DNA of 31,906 nt from Plasmodium malariae (lineage: Eukaryota; Apicomplexa; Aconoidasida; Haemosporida; Plasmodiidae). This document shows, piece after piece, positions 1-13,117 of this stretch; within the stretch, counting starts at the first letter, position 1, and each line of letters opens with the position of its first letter. Below the pieces are notes generated by a model. That model had not been told where the DNA came from and did not search any database. It saw only the letters and a program-made list of their open reading frames with translations. The stretch covers positions 1-31,906 of the forward strand of contig NW_021638296.1 in NCBI RefSeq assembly GCF_900090045.1, given 5' to 3'. Made by a program: the position numbers and the translations under genes.

Positions 1-2239
1 AAACATAATATTTTAGAATAATATGTTATTATTAGTAAAATATTAATAATATAATTAAAATAATAGTTACAATAAATTAATAAAACAAAATTTAATGTTA
101 CGTCAATTATAATACATGATTTATTTACTTCATAAACACAAACATTATTTTATAGACTATATAGTGTACAAAAAAACAAAATTAATTACATACTACTTAA
201 TTTACGGTAAAATATACATCTTAAAGTAAAGTAATTACTCATTTTTTATTATCCTACAACAATTTTTGAAAATTATTATTTTTAGTTAAGTTTAAGCTAA
301 ATAATTTTTTGCAAATATAATATTCTTAAATCTTTAAAATAATTTTTTTTTCTTTAAATAAACATATATATTTAAAAGTAATTTAATAATAAAAAGAAAT
401 ATATAATAACAGAATAAATTTTTTTTTAAAGGTGTGTTAATCTTTTTTATTAACATTTATCCATATATTATACCAAATTTTTGATATCTAACTACATTTC
501 TGCAGAAAATACAAAAACATAAGCTATTTTATATTCTAAAAAAAAAATATATAAATATTCGTACCCATAATAACTAAACAACCATGAATATTAATATTTG
601 GGTGATATTTAAATTTACATAATAACTCTTTTAAAAAAAATCAAAGTTATATCGTGCAAAAAGTTTATACACAAAATTCACAAAAAATTATGTATATTAA
701 CCTTGTACAGTTAATATTTTTACTTAAAACATATCTTAATATTTTAATTAAAATATATTGCTGTTATAGAATAACTAAAAATATAATTATATATTTATTA
801 ATAAAAATAAACGTATAACTTTGATCTTCTTTTACTTACCGAAAAATTAGTAAAAAAAAATGTATTAAAATGAAACAATAAAATTCCTATTTATTGATAA
901 AAAAATCCTTATCTTTTTGTTTATATTTAATAGCCGATGTTTCCTGATGTAAATAAATGTATAGAAAAAAATGCAAAGCATCACACATATATAAGTAATT
1001 ATCTATATACAATTATTATAAGAAAAAAATTTATATACCTAAAAATTTATTTACATATTGTTTAATGCTTTATTAAATTTTATTATATCCATTTTATATA
1101 CTTTTATAAAGTACTTATTGTTTAAGAAATAACAGAATGCGTAAATATCTTGTGAAACCCACTAATAATAGATAAATATTCGTTCAAAAAAAATTTCTCT
1201 TAATACTATCAAAAATAAAAAATATATAATAAATTTTAATTTATAAATTTCTTTTAATATGGATATCTCGGTTATACTTATGAAACAGTTTTATATCTAA
1301 GCATTACGTGAGTTATATAATGATACATCTATTTTGAAAACTACATTTATTTATAATATTTCATGAATACTAAAATTGATAATGTGATGTTAAAAATTAA
1401 TACATTAAAGTAATATAATATTAGTTTATATTGGTAATTCTATCATAAAAAAATATTAAATGTAAAAATATCCTTATATGAAATAAACATTGAAACATAT
1501 AATTCCAATAATAAATTATTTTCAAAGAATAATTGTTATTATTTCTATAAAATATACATAATAACAAAAAACATATCAAATAGTTTTAGTTTTATCATAC
1601 GGAAAACAATAATATACGTTTAAATTAAAACGATTATATAATTAATATTTTTAATATGTTCTTTAAATAATCACTCATAACCATAAAAAGACTAAAAAAT
1701 TTTAAGTCTCTTAAAAAACAATATTGCCTCATTCATTTAGGGGATTTGTATTAATTTGCAATTTTGTATATCAAGTTAAATGATCTCATATATTTTATTA
1801 TAAAATTCTACGTAAAAACTTATATTCATATAATTTTCTCATATATAACTCATACTTTTATTGAGAATAATTAGCTGTATGTAATTAATATTACAATGAA
1901 ACAAAAAATACATATATATAAGTATAACATATGAGAATAATAAATTATCTCATAAGAATACACTATATTATTAAAATAATTATAGAACCATACAAACCGA
2001 AATAAATATCTAATACATACTTTTTTACTTTTGTGTGTCAATATATATGTTTATATTATCCATGAAGTATAATAAAATTTATATTCATGCAAGAAGGAAC
2101 TTTTTTAATAACATTAAATCATTAAACAAAAAGTAGAAATTGATCAGTTATATGAAAAATTTGTCTTCTTTAACAGATATGTTCATTACATTTATACTTT
2201 ATATTCATTTCCTAGAATATAAACTACATATTTGAATAT
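1..2239. other. Non-coding A/T-rich subtelomeric sequence, no gene seen
   Basis: No open frame longer than a few dozen codons and no recognisable exon of a Plasmodium family was seen on either strand. Sequence is almost entirely A/T with short homopolymer runs. A single TTTAGGG-like string near 1737 is isolated, so this is not a telomere repeat tract. Confidence 0.6.
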
Positions 2240-3060
2240 TTACACTAGGATATAAATAACCGTAAAAATACTTATAATAGGCGACTATAATCCAACTATG
2301 ACTTCATTATTACACACGAATAACAATAATATATCTTCAACAACAAGCATAAGATTGTTATAGGATTAAATAATATTTCCAATTTAATTTAATAATGTAA
2401 ATAATAGAAATGCTATTAAAAAAAGTTTTACAGCTAAACCAAATATCAAAGCTTTACTAATAGTAATGAACATTTTAAGCCTTTTTTCTCCCTAGAGTTC
2501 GCATATCTCCTTTATTCATATATATGACTAAATACCCAACAAAATATTTTTCAAAGAAATTATCTATCCCTGCAAATGGTTTACATATAATTCATGTGAA
2601 TTTATAAACTAAAAATTTGGACGCAACGTTCGTATTATTTTTACTAATAGATTCTAATTTTCTAACAAATTATAATACATTTATATCTTTCTCATTTCTG
2701 AATCATAATACCATTTACAAATAACGTAACTTTTAATACTACATTTTTTGTCTACTTCTCACCCTCTGAAAACAAAATATTCGTTTATGAAAATAATGTT
2801 CTACTGGAAAGTGTCACATTATCTAAAGATTTATCAAAGCCCATTACAATCAAAATTAAGTATATCAATCATTCACGAAATTATATACTTACTCATTAAG
2901 GTACTATTAATAATAACATAATATGAAGTAGCAAATAATATTAAGCAAATTTTCTAGGATGATATTATTACAACTCATTATATTAATTAGAACGTTACAA
3001 ATTATATAGAAGAAATATAGGAGTTTTCACTAAAATAAAAAATTTCACTTTCCTATTCAC
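2240..3060 (-). pseudogene. Decayed two-exon exported-protein gene, paralogue of the relic at 19962-20818
   Basis: Reading leftwards from 3060, a degenerate signal exon is visible: GTG stands where ATG is expected, followed by NRKVKFFILVK, then a hydrophobic stretch broken by TAA at 2995-2997. Lys-12 aligns with the other exported-protein first exons in the window; the usual tryptophan at codon 21 is leucine (TTG, 2998-3000). Exon 2 remnants lie from about 2840 down to 2240: pieces reading NPFAG-like and LGRKKA, a membrane-like stretch (SKALIFGLAVKLFLIAFLLF), and a last hydrophobic piece ending at a TAA at 2240-2242, all in different frames with many stops. Nucleotide similarity to the 20 kb relic runs along its length, for example ATTCAGAAA in one and TGATTCAGAAAG in the other at equivalent places. 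The family is not one I can name; the layout (signal exon, charged middle, two hydrophobic segments) fits Plasmodium exported proteins of unknown function. Boundaries are approximate. Confidence 0.6.
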
Positions 3061-3971
3061 ATAAAAATCATTCGTTCTTATAATATCCTTGAGCGTGTAA
3101 ACAATTTAACATATTTTAACGAGTTACTAATAAAATGATATTGTCATTTGGTTTATGAATATTTTTTTTTTTTTTTAAAAAGACATTAAAAATAAGTAAA
3201 ATACAAATATAAAGCTTAAAAAAGAAAATATAGTATTAAAAATATTCTAATGAATATTTGCAATATGTTATTTATTATTAAAGTAACACTTTTTACAGTG
3301 AATGTTTGAACAGTAAATATTATAAAAAAATGTTTGAAATATATATATATATTTCCCCATAGAACTATTAAAAATTTTTGTTATTTATAACATTTAGAAA
3401 TATAATAAAATTGATCTTTTAATGTTTAATGATTTAATTTTGTATTTAATATAAAAAATATATATATACATTGAATACACATACTGACATATATATTACA
3501 AATATAACTATTAATTTTCTTCTCATTAACCTAAAAAAAAAAATAGTTCTGTACGCTTACTATAATTGTTAAACATTATTTATTAATTAAAAAAATTAAA
3601 CTTATATGAAATTTAATACTAATTATAGAATGTTAAACAAAAATAAAAATAAGGTAAAATTTTTCTTTGTTTCAAAAAATACAAGCTACACGTTAAATAT
3701 ATTTCGAATATTTAGAACATTTATGCAATGTTATATTAAATTTTGTATTCTTGAAGTGAAAACACCTATAAAATTTGTATATTTAAAAAGGGAAACCCAA
3801 ATGTGCGGTTACATAATTTTATATCTAATAAAAATATTCGTGGAAGTTTAAATTAATTATTCATATTCATCCAAATAAAAGTATCATATATAAAAAATTT
3901 ACATTAATTCTCGTAATATTTAACTTGTTTCTAAGTAAATATATATATCATAAATAATTAGTATTATTAAA

Positions 3972-3974
<3 letters not shown>

Positions 3975-4008
<34 letters not shown>
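3975..4008. repeat. (AT)17 dinucleotide microsatellite
   Basis: Uninterrupted AT dinucleotides, seventeen units, directly visible. Typical slippage-prone tract of Plasmodium intergenic DNA; length is likely to vary between isolates and between assemblies. Confidence 0.95.
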
Positions 4009-4014
<6 letters not shown>

Positions 4015-6261
4015 AAAACAGATACATTAAAAAAACATTATATAATAGATATTGGAAAAAATATATCGTAGTTTTATTAAAATTTAAGAATATATATTAA
4101 TTTTCATATTTCATATCAAAATAATTAAGTATATATTAGTGATTTCATATATACTACATATTTCAATAATATTATTCCAGTACTTAGTATCATTAAGAAT
4201 ACAATAAATTTTTTTAAACTCTGAAATGAATACTCTTTTGGAGAAAATAATTATGCTTAATAATGGTGCTAACTATTTTTTTTGATGATAAATTATATTT
4301 TAGTGTATCTAGAAATGTTAGATTAATATTACATTACATATACTAGAAAAAGTTAAAACGTTATACAGTAATTTTTTTGTAATAGAGAATTAAGACTAAT
4401 AATTTCAAATGTGAGGAGACAATTAATATATTTAAATTACGTAAATGTATTTCATTATAAATATTTAAATTAAGTTTCTATCTTTTCTATTTCCATCTAT
4501 ATAGCACAATATATACAATACTCATTTTTCAAAATATATATTCTGTATTCTTTTATGTAATTTGATGTAGGACTTATCTCTTTGGTAATAAGTTTATTCT
4601 TATTTATATCTATTAATCTGTGTTTTAATTATTATTATTTTGTTTGGAGTTATTTCTCATATCTTTTAATTTAATTAGTCTTGATATTTTCTGGAAATTT
4701 GTATTTTCTCTAATATTTTTTAAGTGATGTTTATATATTTTTTTTCTTTCCTTTACATTATCTTCTTATTCATCATTTGATAACGTCTTTTTTTTCAAAA
4801 TTATATTTTTTCTTAAAAATTTATTATGCATTGTACTAATAATATAATATATTTGTAATGCAAACAAGTATCTTTTTTTTTCCTGTGATTTATAGTTTTA
4901 TTAAACAGGAACTAAAAATAAGACTTAATAACATATTTTACTATTTTGAAAAGAGATTTACCACTTAAGAAGAAAATTGTGTTTACAAAAATGAAATAAA
5001 AGACAACAAAAAATATTAAAAAAAAATAATTTTATTAAAATTAAAAAAATATATATTTGAAAATTCTTCTTTTTAATTCTTTTTTAACTTTTTATTTTTT
5101 TTCTTGATACAAACAATGATTTATAGAAATACAAGAATATAACTATATTTACTGCTACTCTATATAACTATTTTATAACGCTATGATTATACTGTAGATA
5201 AAATAACTAATGTATCAAAATAATATAACAAATCAAAATATTTTGCTTATTTCTAATTTAAAATTTACAAGAGTTGCTCAAATTTTTATATAGAATATAT
5301 AATTTCTAAATTAAATTTAATTTTTTAAGAGACATGTATTTTTTATTTTATACATTTTAAATATCATATGACCAGAATTACTGTTTTCATTTTAGATGCT
5401 GACATTTGAAATAGATAATATTTTATACCAATTTTATATTTACATTTTTATTTTATTTTATTATGCTTTTTGTACTAATGAATAAAAAATACATATATGT
5501 TCATAAAAATCTGTAATTCTAATTTTTTAATACAAAATTTATTATTATATAATTAACAAGTCTATACAACTTATAAAATGAAGTAAAATACAAATAGAAT
5601 AATTAAAAGATTTAACCTAAACCTTATTATCTTTTTTTCCTTTTATTTAGTTCTATTTTTTTATAAGTGTTTACTTGATAAATTTTTTCTTTAAAAATAA
5701 ATAAACGTTTATTTGTTATCAATAATAACAAATATTTGGTTTTTATTCTATTTATTGTTTTATATGTAAGTGTATATAAAATTACGTACACAAAATAAAA
5801 GGGGAAAATCCCTTTTTCTTTATTTTTTTTTTCATTTACATGTTTGCAGCATCATATAATAAATAACGAATAACACACAGTCTATTTTTTCATTCCTTTT
5901 TATATTTAACTCTTTTTGTCTCTATGTTTGCAAAAATGGTCTTTTAAATATAAAACTTGTGTAAATTATTAATATAATTTTTTATTATCTGTAATAAGCA
6001 TAAATGTACATCGAAAAAAAAATAATAACAAATAAATAAATAAAATATTTCATATAAATTCATGGTAGAATTTAGTTATTCTAAATATCTTTTTTTTTTT
6101 TTTCCTAATTTTTATCTTATAAAATAAAAATTCATTCTTTGAAATCTTCGTTGAAACATATTTAAAATATATTTCATTTTTATAAATTTTGTTTTCTAAC
6201 GGCCTAAAAATTGATAAAATAAACATAAAATTTTTAATAAATAACAATAATTTTATTAAAT

Positions 6262-6281
6262 AAAAAAAAAAAAAAAAAAAA
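6262..6281. repeat. Homopolymer A20
   Basis: Uninterrupted run of 20 adenines in intergenic DNA. Tracts of this length are prone to polymerase slippage and sequencing length error. Confidence 0.9.
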
Positions 6282-7561
6282 GAGAAATAATTTATTATTC
6301 TTTTCTAGGCATTTTGAAATAAATCTTATAGCATGTTACAACATATTATATATGATATATAATAAATAAAAGTAAAACAGCAGCACATATACAAAAATGA
6401 AAAATATTACGATATTACTTTTCACAATTATTTTATTATAAATGAGTAGTAAAACGCTTATTGTGAATAGATTTTCTAATAAAATATATGATACACAAAT
6501 TATAATAATAAATTTTATTTGATATATGAATCTATATTATTATCATTCTGCAGATACAAAATGATTTTATTATTAAATTTTATTAAACCCTTTAGAAAAT
6601 TATTAAATATTTTTTTCTTTCATCGTTAACTTATGATAATAATCAATTTATAGTATGATAATATCTGTTTTTTTGTATATATTTATATATACAATACAAA
6701 ATTATATATTATACATAGTCAAATGTAAAATGAACTTAAAATGTTAATAATTATATGTAATGGAAGGGAGAGAATTAAAGGATTATTTTATAGTTATGCA
6801 ATGTAATTTATTCAGAGAACAATAAATTTATAATTAAAACTAATTTTTAAAAAAGTTATATTTTTACTTTAACAAAAAAATACATATTCTCAGATATAAT
6901 ATTTACATTTTAGTTATATTCCTCCTTCATTTACTAAAATTTTAATTTCAGCAATAATCACGAAGTTTTGTTTCTTGACGAACATATATATTATTATAAT
7001 ATACAGTAAAAATTAATCCAAATAATTTGAATGGTGTTATTTTAACCTTAAAACCATAAAATAATTAATAAGAGCGAAAAAACTAAACTTTCAAAAGGAA
7101 TAGTATCTATATATTTATAATATATTAAAAAATAAAAGTTGATACCTAAATAGATATTCCAATATAATGTACAATTTATATAAATATGTATTAAAATTAA
7201 CTTAATTTTCTGCAAAATATATATACACAACTACATAATCCCAATATAAATAATAAATAATTGGAAAACTATTTTTCTGTATAAATTTTTTTTAATTACA
7301 ATAAAGTAATATATTTTTCCAAATTATTATATTAATAATTAAAGACTTTTATTTTATATTATATAGAATGTACTTTATTCCTATAATATTAAGTAAAAAT
7401 TAATTGAGTCTTTTTTCTAAGGAATTTCTTTTTAAATTTTATGCATGACAATAGGAATATACTATATATAAATGTGCTATGGAGCATTTCTTCTATTTGT
7501 ATACGTATTAACATGATATCGATATAATTTATTTTATTTAATTCATATATTCTTTTATACA

Positions 7562-8692
7562 ATGGAATCTGGAGTTATAGTAGAAAACGTAAAATTTATA
7601 TTTATATTATATTAATTATATATAATATTGTATTCAAGATCTCTTTGTTATAGAAATAGATAAATATATATTTCATCTAAGCGGGATTTTGCTTATTTAA
7701 AAGTTATTAATTTTTATTATTTTTAGGATAATTCCGTGGAATTATTTCTTAGATACAAAGAGGATTTTGATAATGCTATTAAAGATTTTTATGATCAAAC
7801 TACTGAACTAAATCCTGGCAGAAAATGTGCTACAGTGTTTGGGAATGTTCCTAACTTTACAACAGCTTGTCAAGAAATTGGCGTGTTTTTAATGAAAATA
7901 CAGAATAAATCTTATTCTGAAAGAATAAGATGTTGTAAATACTTAAATTACAAGATAAATAGTGAAGAAAAATATAAGTTATCTAGTTGGTTTGATGAAT
8001 ATAATAAATTTTCTTCCGAACTTGGTCATATATGTGAGCAAAAATTAGAAGTAATTAAACCTGATATTTTAAATAATCTTAAAAAACTATATAGTTATTA
8101 TGATGCTTTTCACAAATATGATGGCACAAATGGCATATCTAATGGCGATTACTGTAATAAAATTCAAGAATGTTACAACTTTTATATTGAACATTATGAC
8201 AAATGTCAAAAAAATAAGGAAGATGCCTTTTGTGAGGAGTTATCCAATTTCAAGAAAGCATATGATAATAAAATGCTCAAGGTAGCACCTTGTTCTGGTT
8301 TACCATATATTTTACCACCTACACAAGTAGATTATATATTTGTTGCTAGTTTAACAACATCTGTAGCATTACTAACATTATTCACTTTATTTTTTTTATA
8401 TAAGGTTAATAAAAACTATACGTAATAGTAAGGATATAATACTTAGATGATTATATTTATTTTCAAAAATTACTAGAATAAAATAATTATATTTTTAAGT
8501 ATACGTATTTTTTTTTTTTTCATATAGTTTACTCCACTGAAATCTTGGTTACATAGTGGTTTAAAAAGAAAAACAATAATTGAACTTGAAGAAGAAACAA
8601 CAAATTTCTTACAAAACATACAAGAAGAAGTTAGTAGAATTCATGGAGAAAGTTTTCATAATATAAGTTATCAGCCTAAAGGAGATATATAA
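7562..8692 (+). CDS. pir: PIR (vir-like) variant protein, three exons, apparently intact
   Basis: Proposed exons are 7562-7588, 7727-8404 and 8528-8692, all joined in phase 0, giving 289 residues, a usual size for PIR proteins. Exon 1 encodes MESGVIVEN; its GTAAAA donor is followed by an intron ending in TTTTTAG. Exon 2 carries the PIR cysteine pattern: CCKYLNYKI (the CKYLNYW-like motif), HICEQK, CNKIQECYNFY, and FCEELSNFKKAYD. It ends in one membrane span of about 22 residues finishing in FFLYK. Exon 3 starts FTPLKSWL, the characteristic PIR cytoplasmic tail start, and runs 54 residues to TAA. No internal stop was found. An open frame starting at GTG 7736 is only part of exon 2, not a real start. 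PIR proteins form the largest variant family in P. vivax-like parasites and are predicted at the infected-cell surface or inside the cell; their exact role is unsettled. Exon 1 is the least certain part. It is the only gene here on the plus strand. Confidence 0.9.
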
Positions 8693-11456
8693 TACAAAAA
8701 TTGCAGTTTATATTAATTGCATTAAAAAATCTAATACACAGCGATATGAATTTTGAATATATGTGAAAATTTATTAATAAATAAAATTAATTTAAATATA
8801 AAGAAATAAATAAAAGTTCATAAAAATTACAATAATATTAATATAAAAGTTTTTCAAAGAAAAGATTAACAAATAATCAGAACAAATTTAAGAAATAGTA
8901 GCGCTAAAATACATTTATACTTAAGTTTTTATCCAGTATACAAAACAAATAATTTTAAAAATTAAATATATCACAAAAGATTATTCAATAAGTATTAAAT
9001 TTCTTATACAGTAATACTAAATAATATTTATTATGTAAATATTGAAAAAGAATAATAAAGTAAAACAAAAAGAAGCATTAAAAACTATACCACTACTATT
9101 GCTATACAAGTTAAAAAAAAAAAAAAAAATTTGAAATAAAAGGATTACCCAAAAAATAAAAAATTTATACATTTTCTTTATAAGAATTTGCATATAATAT
9201 TTTTGCAATTATTTTTTCTTTTAAAATTATGTAGAATTGAAAATTAAACCTAATATAGAACATTTCATCATTGTTCCTGCATGTTGCAGCTATTATATGT
9301 AAAATATTAAAAAGGATATACATGCATGATGATAAGAGAAAAAAATAATATTGTTGATGTATTTTAAATATAAATATTTTTATTTATTAGTTAATAATTC
9401 ATATATATACCTTTTTTAAGCACAATACTTAATTTTTTATTTTGTTATTTAATACCCTTTTATATGTATAATATTTAAGAGGGGTAAACAAATGGACATA
9501 GGATAAATAAAGAACATATATATAATTACATTATAATTATAATTTTTTTATTAAAATGAATTATAGTAAATATAAATAGCGTTTTGTTGTCTATATTTTA
9601 TTTCTATTTATTTTATACTAAAGCAAATATTCTATAAATATTCCCATAAATGATGTAGTAATATGATAACACATATAGAATCAGAAAAATTAAAAGATAA
9701 TTATCCTTTTCTTGAGTATTCAAAGATAATTCCACTTATATAGCCTCCTCGAAACTAATTATATATATAACTGTACATTTGATCTGTTAGTTATGGAAGC
9801 TCCCATTTTTAATCATATAAAAATTTTAAGTGCCGCTTTATTTTGTTAATTAGAAATTTCAGAATATTGATATATTTAATTATTGCATATAAATATATGA
9901 GTCCTTAGATTTTACTATATATACACATTTTAGATATTAATTTAGATATAACGTTTTTCGTATTTACTTAATATGACATTCAAAATAGTAAAATAGAAGA
10001 ATACATAATACTGAAAAATTACAACATAAAAAAAACATTGAATTCTTCATATAAAAATAACAAATCCAAATGTTTTTATGATAAGAAATCGTTTAGTATT
10101 ATTTTTAATGAAGATTTCATTATAGTTATCATACGTTTATTACATACAGAAGTGCTCAGTATATAGTTCACCAACTATTAAATATAAGGACACAATTTTG
10201 TTATATTTTAATAATTTTTTTTTATTTTACTTTAATTAATTATTATACTATATATATATGTGTGTGTACAGAGAACTTAATGATAAGTTATATAACAAAA
10301 ATAAATTATAAAAATAATGAAGTATCACTTCCCTGCTAATTTTCTTATATCATGCCGAATTAAAATATTTTTAACTAAATAAATATATAAAAATTATTTA
10401 ATTAGTTCCCTTATAAATTCAGCAAATTTTTATAATTTATTTTATATAATAAGAAAAAAAACTTTATATACAAAAAATTTGCATTCATTTATATGTAAAA
10501 ATAGACGAATCAAAAAAAATTTGTTTACCTGCTTAAAAAAATATTTTTAAAATTCATTTTTTATTTATTTTTACTTTTTCTTATTCATATATAATAATAA
10601 TATAAATCTTTACATTTCTAAAATCGCTAAATTATATATTTTTCTTTTTATAATATGTTAATTATGTACTTAATAATATATATAAGCTTAAAAAATAAAG
10701 TAAAGTAGTAATAGGGATAATATTAAAGCATTATCCATACACGAAAAACGCAAAATCTTATTTAAAAAAGTTATTATTTTATTATACATTATAATTTCCT
10801 ATGTATATCATGAAAAAAAAAAGGGTTCTTAAAAAGTATTACATAATAAATATATTTCATAATATATTTCTAATAAAAATTATTTCATATAATAAAAATT
10901 ATATTTATTTCCTTTAGTAAAATAGATGTAATATAATACATTTACTTTGCTTGATTAAATTCAAAAAATGATATTTTTATTTTTAAAAAAAAGCTAAGCA
11001 TATACTTTTCTTATTACATATACAAGTAGTCATTTTAGAATTGAATAAGATAAAAAAGACAACACAAGTATTTTCATTTAAAATATGAATTCTAAATAGA
11101 ACCAATAAATATATTTTAGTTTTAATATTATATATTAATTTTTATTTAATATATACATATTTAATGACAATATATTTTAAAACACCAATAAATATATAAA
11201 GCAATAATATATAAATATAATGGAACCATAATTTATAATACAAAATCAAAATCATTAAAACATTCAAATATACAAAAAAGCGAAAAACTTAATTTATTAA
11301 TGTTCGTATAAAAATAAAACCTTATACTCATATATATTTAGAAAATTATATCAATAATAGGTATGACTATAAAGTTTATAACAATAAACATATTACATAT
11401 AATAATTCTTATTAATCATTAAATTATATGAAAATACAAATTCCTTATTGTTCATG
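8693..11456. other. Intergenic interval between PIR gene and fam-l/fam-m-type gene
   Basis: This holds the 3' flanks of two convergent genes. No exon-like stretch is convincing. TGCATG strings near 9277-9330 (TGCATGTTGCA at about 9280 and CATGCATG near 9323) resemble sites bound by ApiAP2 factors, but they lie downstream of both genes, so no role is assigned. A segment near 9680-9860 is slightly richer in G+C, with stops in all frames I checked. Confidence 0.5.
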
Positions 11457-12346
11457 TTACTCTCTCATCAACTTAATTTTCTTGTATTTTTCATTATTTC
11501 TTAAGATCTTAGGAAGAGCTATTATAATTATAACAGATAATATAATGATAATTAGTGAGAACATTATTAGATAAGAATGTTTTTCCGGAGAAAGAGTTTC
11601 CATAATCGATTTGACCGCATTATACAATGATTGAGAACTAAAGGGAATTTTTATTTCTTTTTCCATATATCCTAATCCACATAATATTGGCAATCCTATT
11701 CCGATCAACATAAAAAGAAAAAATATAAAAGCTGCCAATCCGTAACTCCTAAATTTTATTTTTTTTAATAATATATCACAAATTCTCCTCTTCTTATCAA
11801 GAAAATCATCATAGTTTTTTTTTTTAATCCATTTTTTTTCAAAATGGAAGTGTTTTCCATCAAAAATTCCATTATTATAATCTATATATTCTGTATAGTA
11901 CTGCGACTTATTTAATAAACTTTTATTTGATTGTTTATTTTTTCTTTTCGTTACTTTTTCATTATAAGTTATGTCTTTCTGTTTGTCAATTTCAGTATTT
12001 GGGAATCTTTCTTTTAAACAGAGTTTATTTGAATCTTTGTCATGTTTATATTTTTCTAATAATCTATAACTTTTTATACCTACTTTTCTATCATACTTAC
12101 AGTTTCCGTCCAAAGATTCGCCAGATATACACTAAAAATTCAAAATAAATAATTAGATTTAATAAAAATAAATAAACTAATGGTAAAATATTGTAATGAT
12201 TAATACAAAATAAACAAATTATAAATATTAAATATTATACTTATATGATATTGTTTTACCACATAATTACTAAAATTGCTTATCTATGTTAGAATAATAA
12301 ACTCAGCAATTTTAATAAATATTATTATATTAATTTTGTGTCCCAT
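11457..12346 (-). pseudogene. fam-l/fam-m-type exported protein gene with one nonsense codon in exon 1
   Basis: Exon 1 is 12346-12260 (ATG, 29 codons), the intron 12259-12132 (128 nt, GTAAAA donor, TTTTTAG acceptor), and exon 2 12131-11457 (224 residues to the stop). Exon 1 reads MGHKINIIIFIKIAEF and onward through a hydrophobic core, matching the family's signal-peptide exon, but codon 21 is TAG (12284-12286), where the family has TGG (Trp). The rest of the gene is open. Exon 2 begins CISGESLDGN, matching the family pattern of an (N)KSLDEN-like start. It then has SYRLLEKYKHDKDSN, a PEXEL-like RxLxK rather than canonical RxLxE/Q/D; a lysine-rich middle; FHFEKKWIKKKNYDDFLDKK; and two membrane spans at about exon-2 residues 127-152 and 184-208, ending with a short basic tail. 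No methionine in exon 2 precedes the first membrane span, so an internal start would not rescue it. One base separates it from intact, so a very recent mutation or a base-calling error is possible. Which of fam-l or fam-m it is cannot be decided here. Confidence 0.8.
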
Positions 12347-13117
12347 TATATATATCTTTAATACTATATTATATTAAGGAAGATATTAACAAAAATATAA
12401 TGTACTTCCAATAACAAACAGTTCTATATTAATTAAAATTTTTTTTTTTTTATAATTCTTACATAAAAACATGATAAAATATATATAATTATAATTAATT
12501 ATACTACATATAAATAGTAATATAACTTTAGATATATATTGTATAACTTACAATGTTATATTAAAATAAAAATAATCTTCATAAAAATAAATTAACTAGA
12601 ATTTTTTCGTATATAATTAAATATATATTTAATTTAATGTAGTGTATTAGTTAGGTAATGCTTTTATTAATTATTTTCGGAATAAAATAAGAAATAAGTA
12701 AGTGTTTTTATATTAAATGTAAATATTGAGTTTATCTACTACATATTATGTGCAGTACATATATAATATATCCTTCATTATATTAACGTAATAATTAATA
12801 ATTTTAAGGTTGTTATCATAATAATAATTCTAAATTTGTAAATATTGTATTTAGGAAAATCTAGATATATTTTATAGAACATTAATTATTATAAGACTAT
12901 AAAAATAATAATAACAAAATAAAAAAAAAATTTTGTGTATTATTACAATTATAGTAGGGGAATTAGTTTCTCCTTAATGAATATATTTTATTGTGTATAA
13001 TTCTCTTAAAATGATGAATTTAATCTATACTACCTAATCTATAAAGATATATGCACTATAATGAAAATAAAAATTCATTCTTTATATTTGTGCTATTATT
13101 TTTAAAAATTACAATTT
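12347..13117 (-). repeat. Duplicated 5' flank, copy 1
   Basis: Upstream of the 11.5 kb gene (reading leftwards). It resembles the flanks at 16829-17760 and 24687-25600. A shared ATTAGTT anchor occurs at 12962, which is 616 nt upstream of the ATG; the equivalents are 623 and 594 nt upstream of the other two starts. Similarity continues into the small open frame at 13118-13441: AAATGTATATTTAGAAGAAAT-like sequence near 13203 matches that near 25528. It probably contains the promoter; no individual site is identified. Confidence 0.55.

Larger units (their letters stand above)
3061..7561. other. Long gene-poor interval with microsatellite and homopolymers
   Basis: About 4.5 kb without a convincing gene. 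It holds an (AT)n microsatellite near 3975, a 20-nt A run at 6262, and a short perfect hairpin at 5797-5816. On the minus strand between about 4896 and 4625 there is a lysine/asparagine-rich open stretch interrupted by one TAA (4766-4768), which may be a coding remnant (see findings). The final few hundred bases serve as the 5' flank of the PIR gene that starts at 7562. Confidence 0.5.

Noticed and set aside
3606..3851. 81-codon plus-strand open frame, MKFNTNYRMLNKNKNK onward
   Set aside because: No signal exon, splice structure or family motif. Composition is that of random A/T-rich DNA, although length and a few cysteines made it worth a look.
5797..5816. AAAAGGG/CCCTTTT hairpin followed by T, resembling a bacterial terminator
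   Set aside because: The organism is a eukaryote and no gene ends nearby; a chance inverted repeat is sufficient.
6760..6825. Short plus-strand frame MEGRELKDYFIVMQCN about 0.8 kb before the PIR gene
   Set aside because: Charged and superficially exon-like, but only 21 codons, stops, and has no matching second exon; the PIR gene has its own exon 1 at 7562.
8100..8285. 61-codon plus-strand open frame
   Set aside because: Out-of-frame shadow within exon 2 of the PIR gene.
11927..12148. 73-codon plus-strand open frame
   Set aside because: Antisense to exon 2 of the 11.5 kb gene and crosses its splice acceptor.
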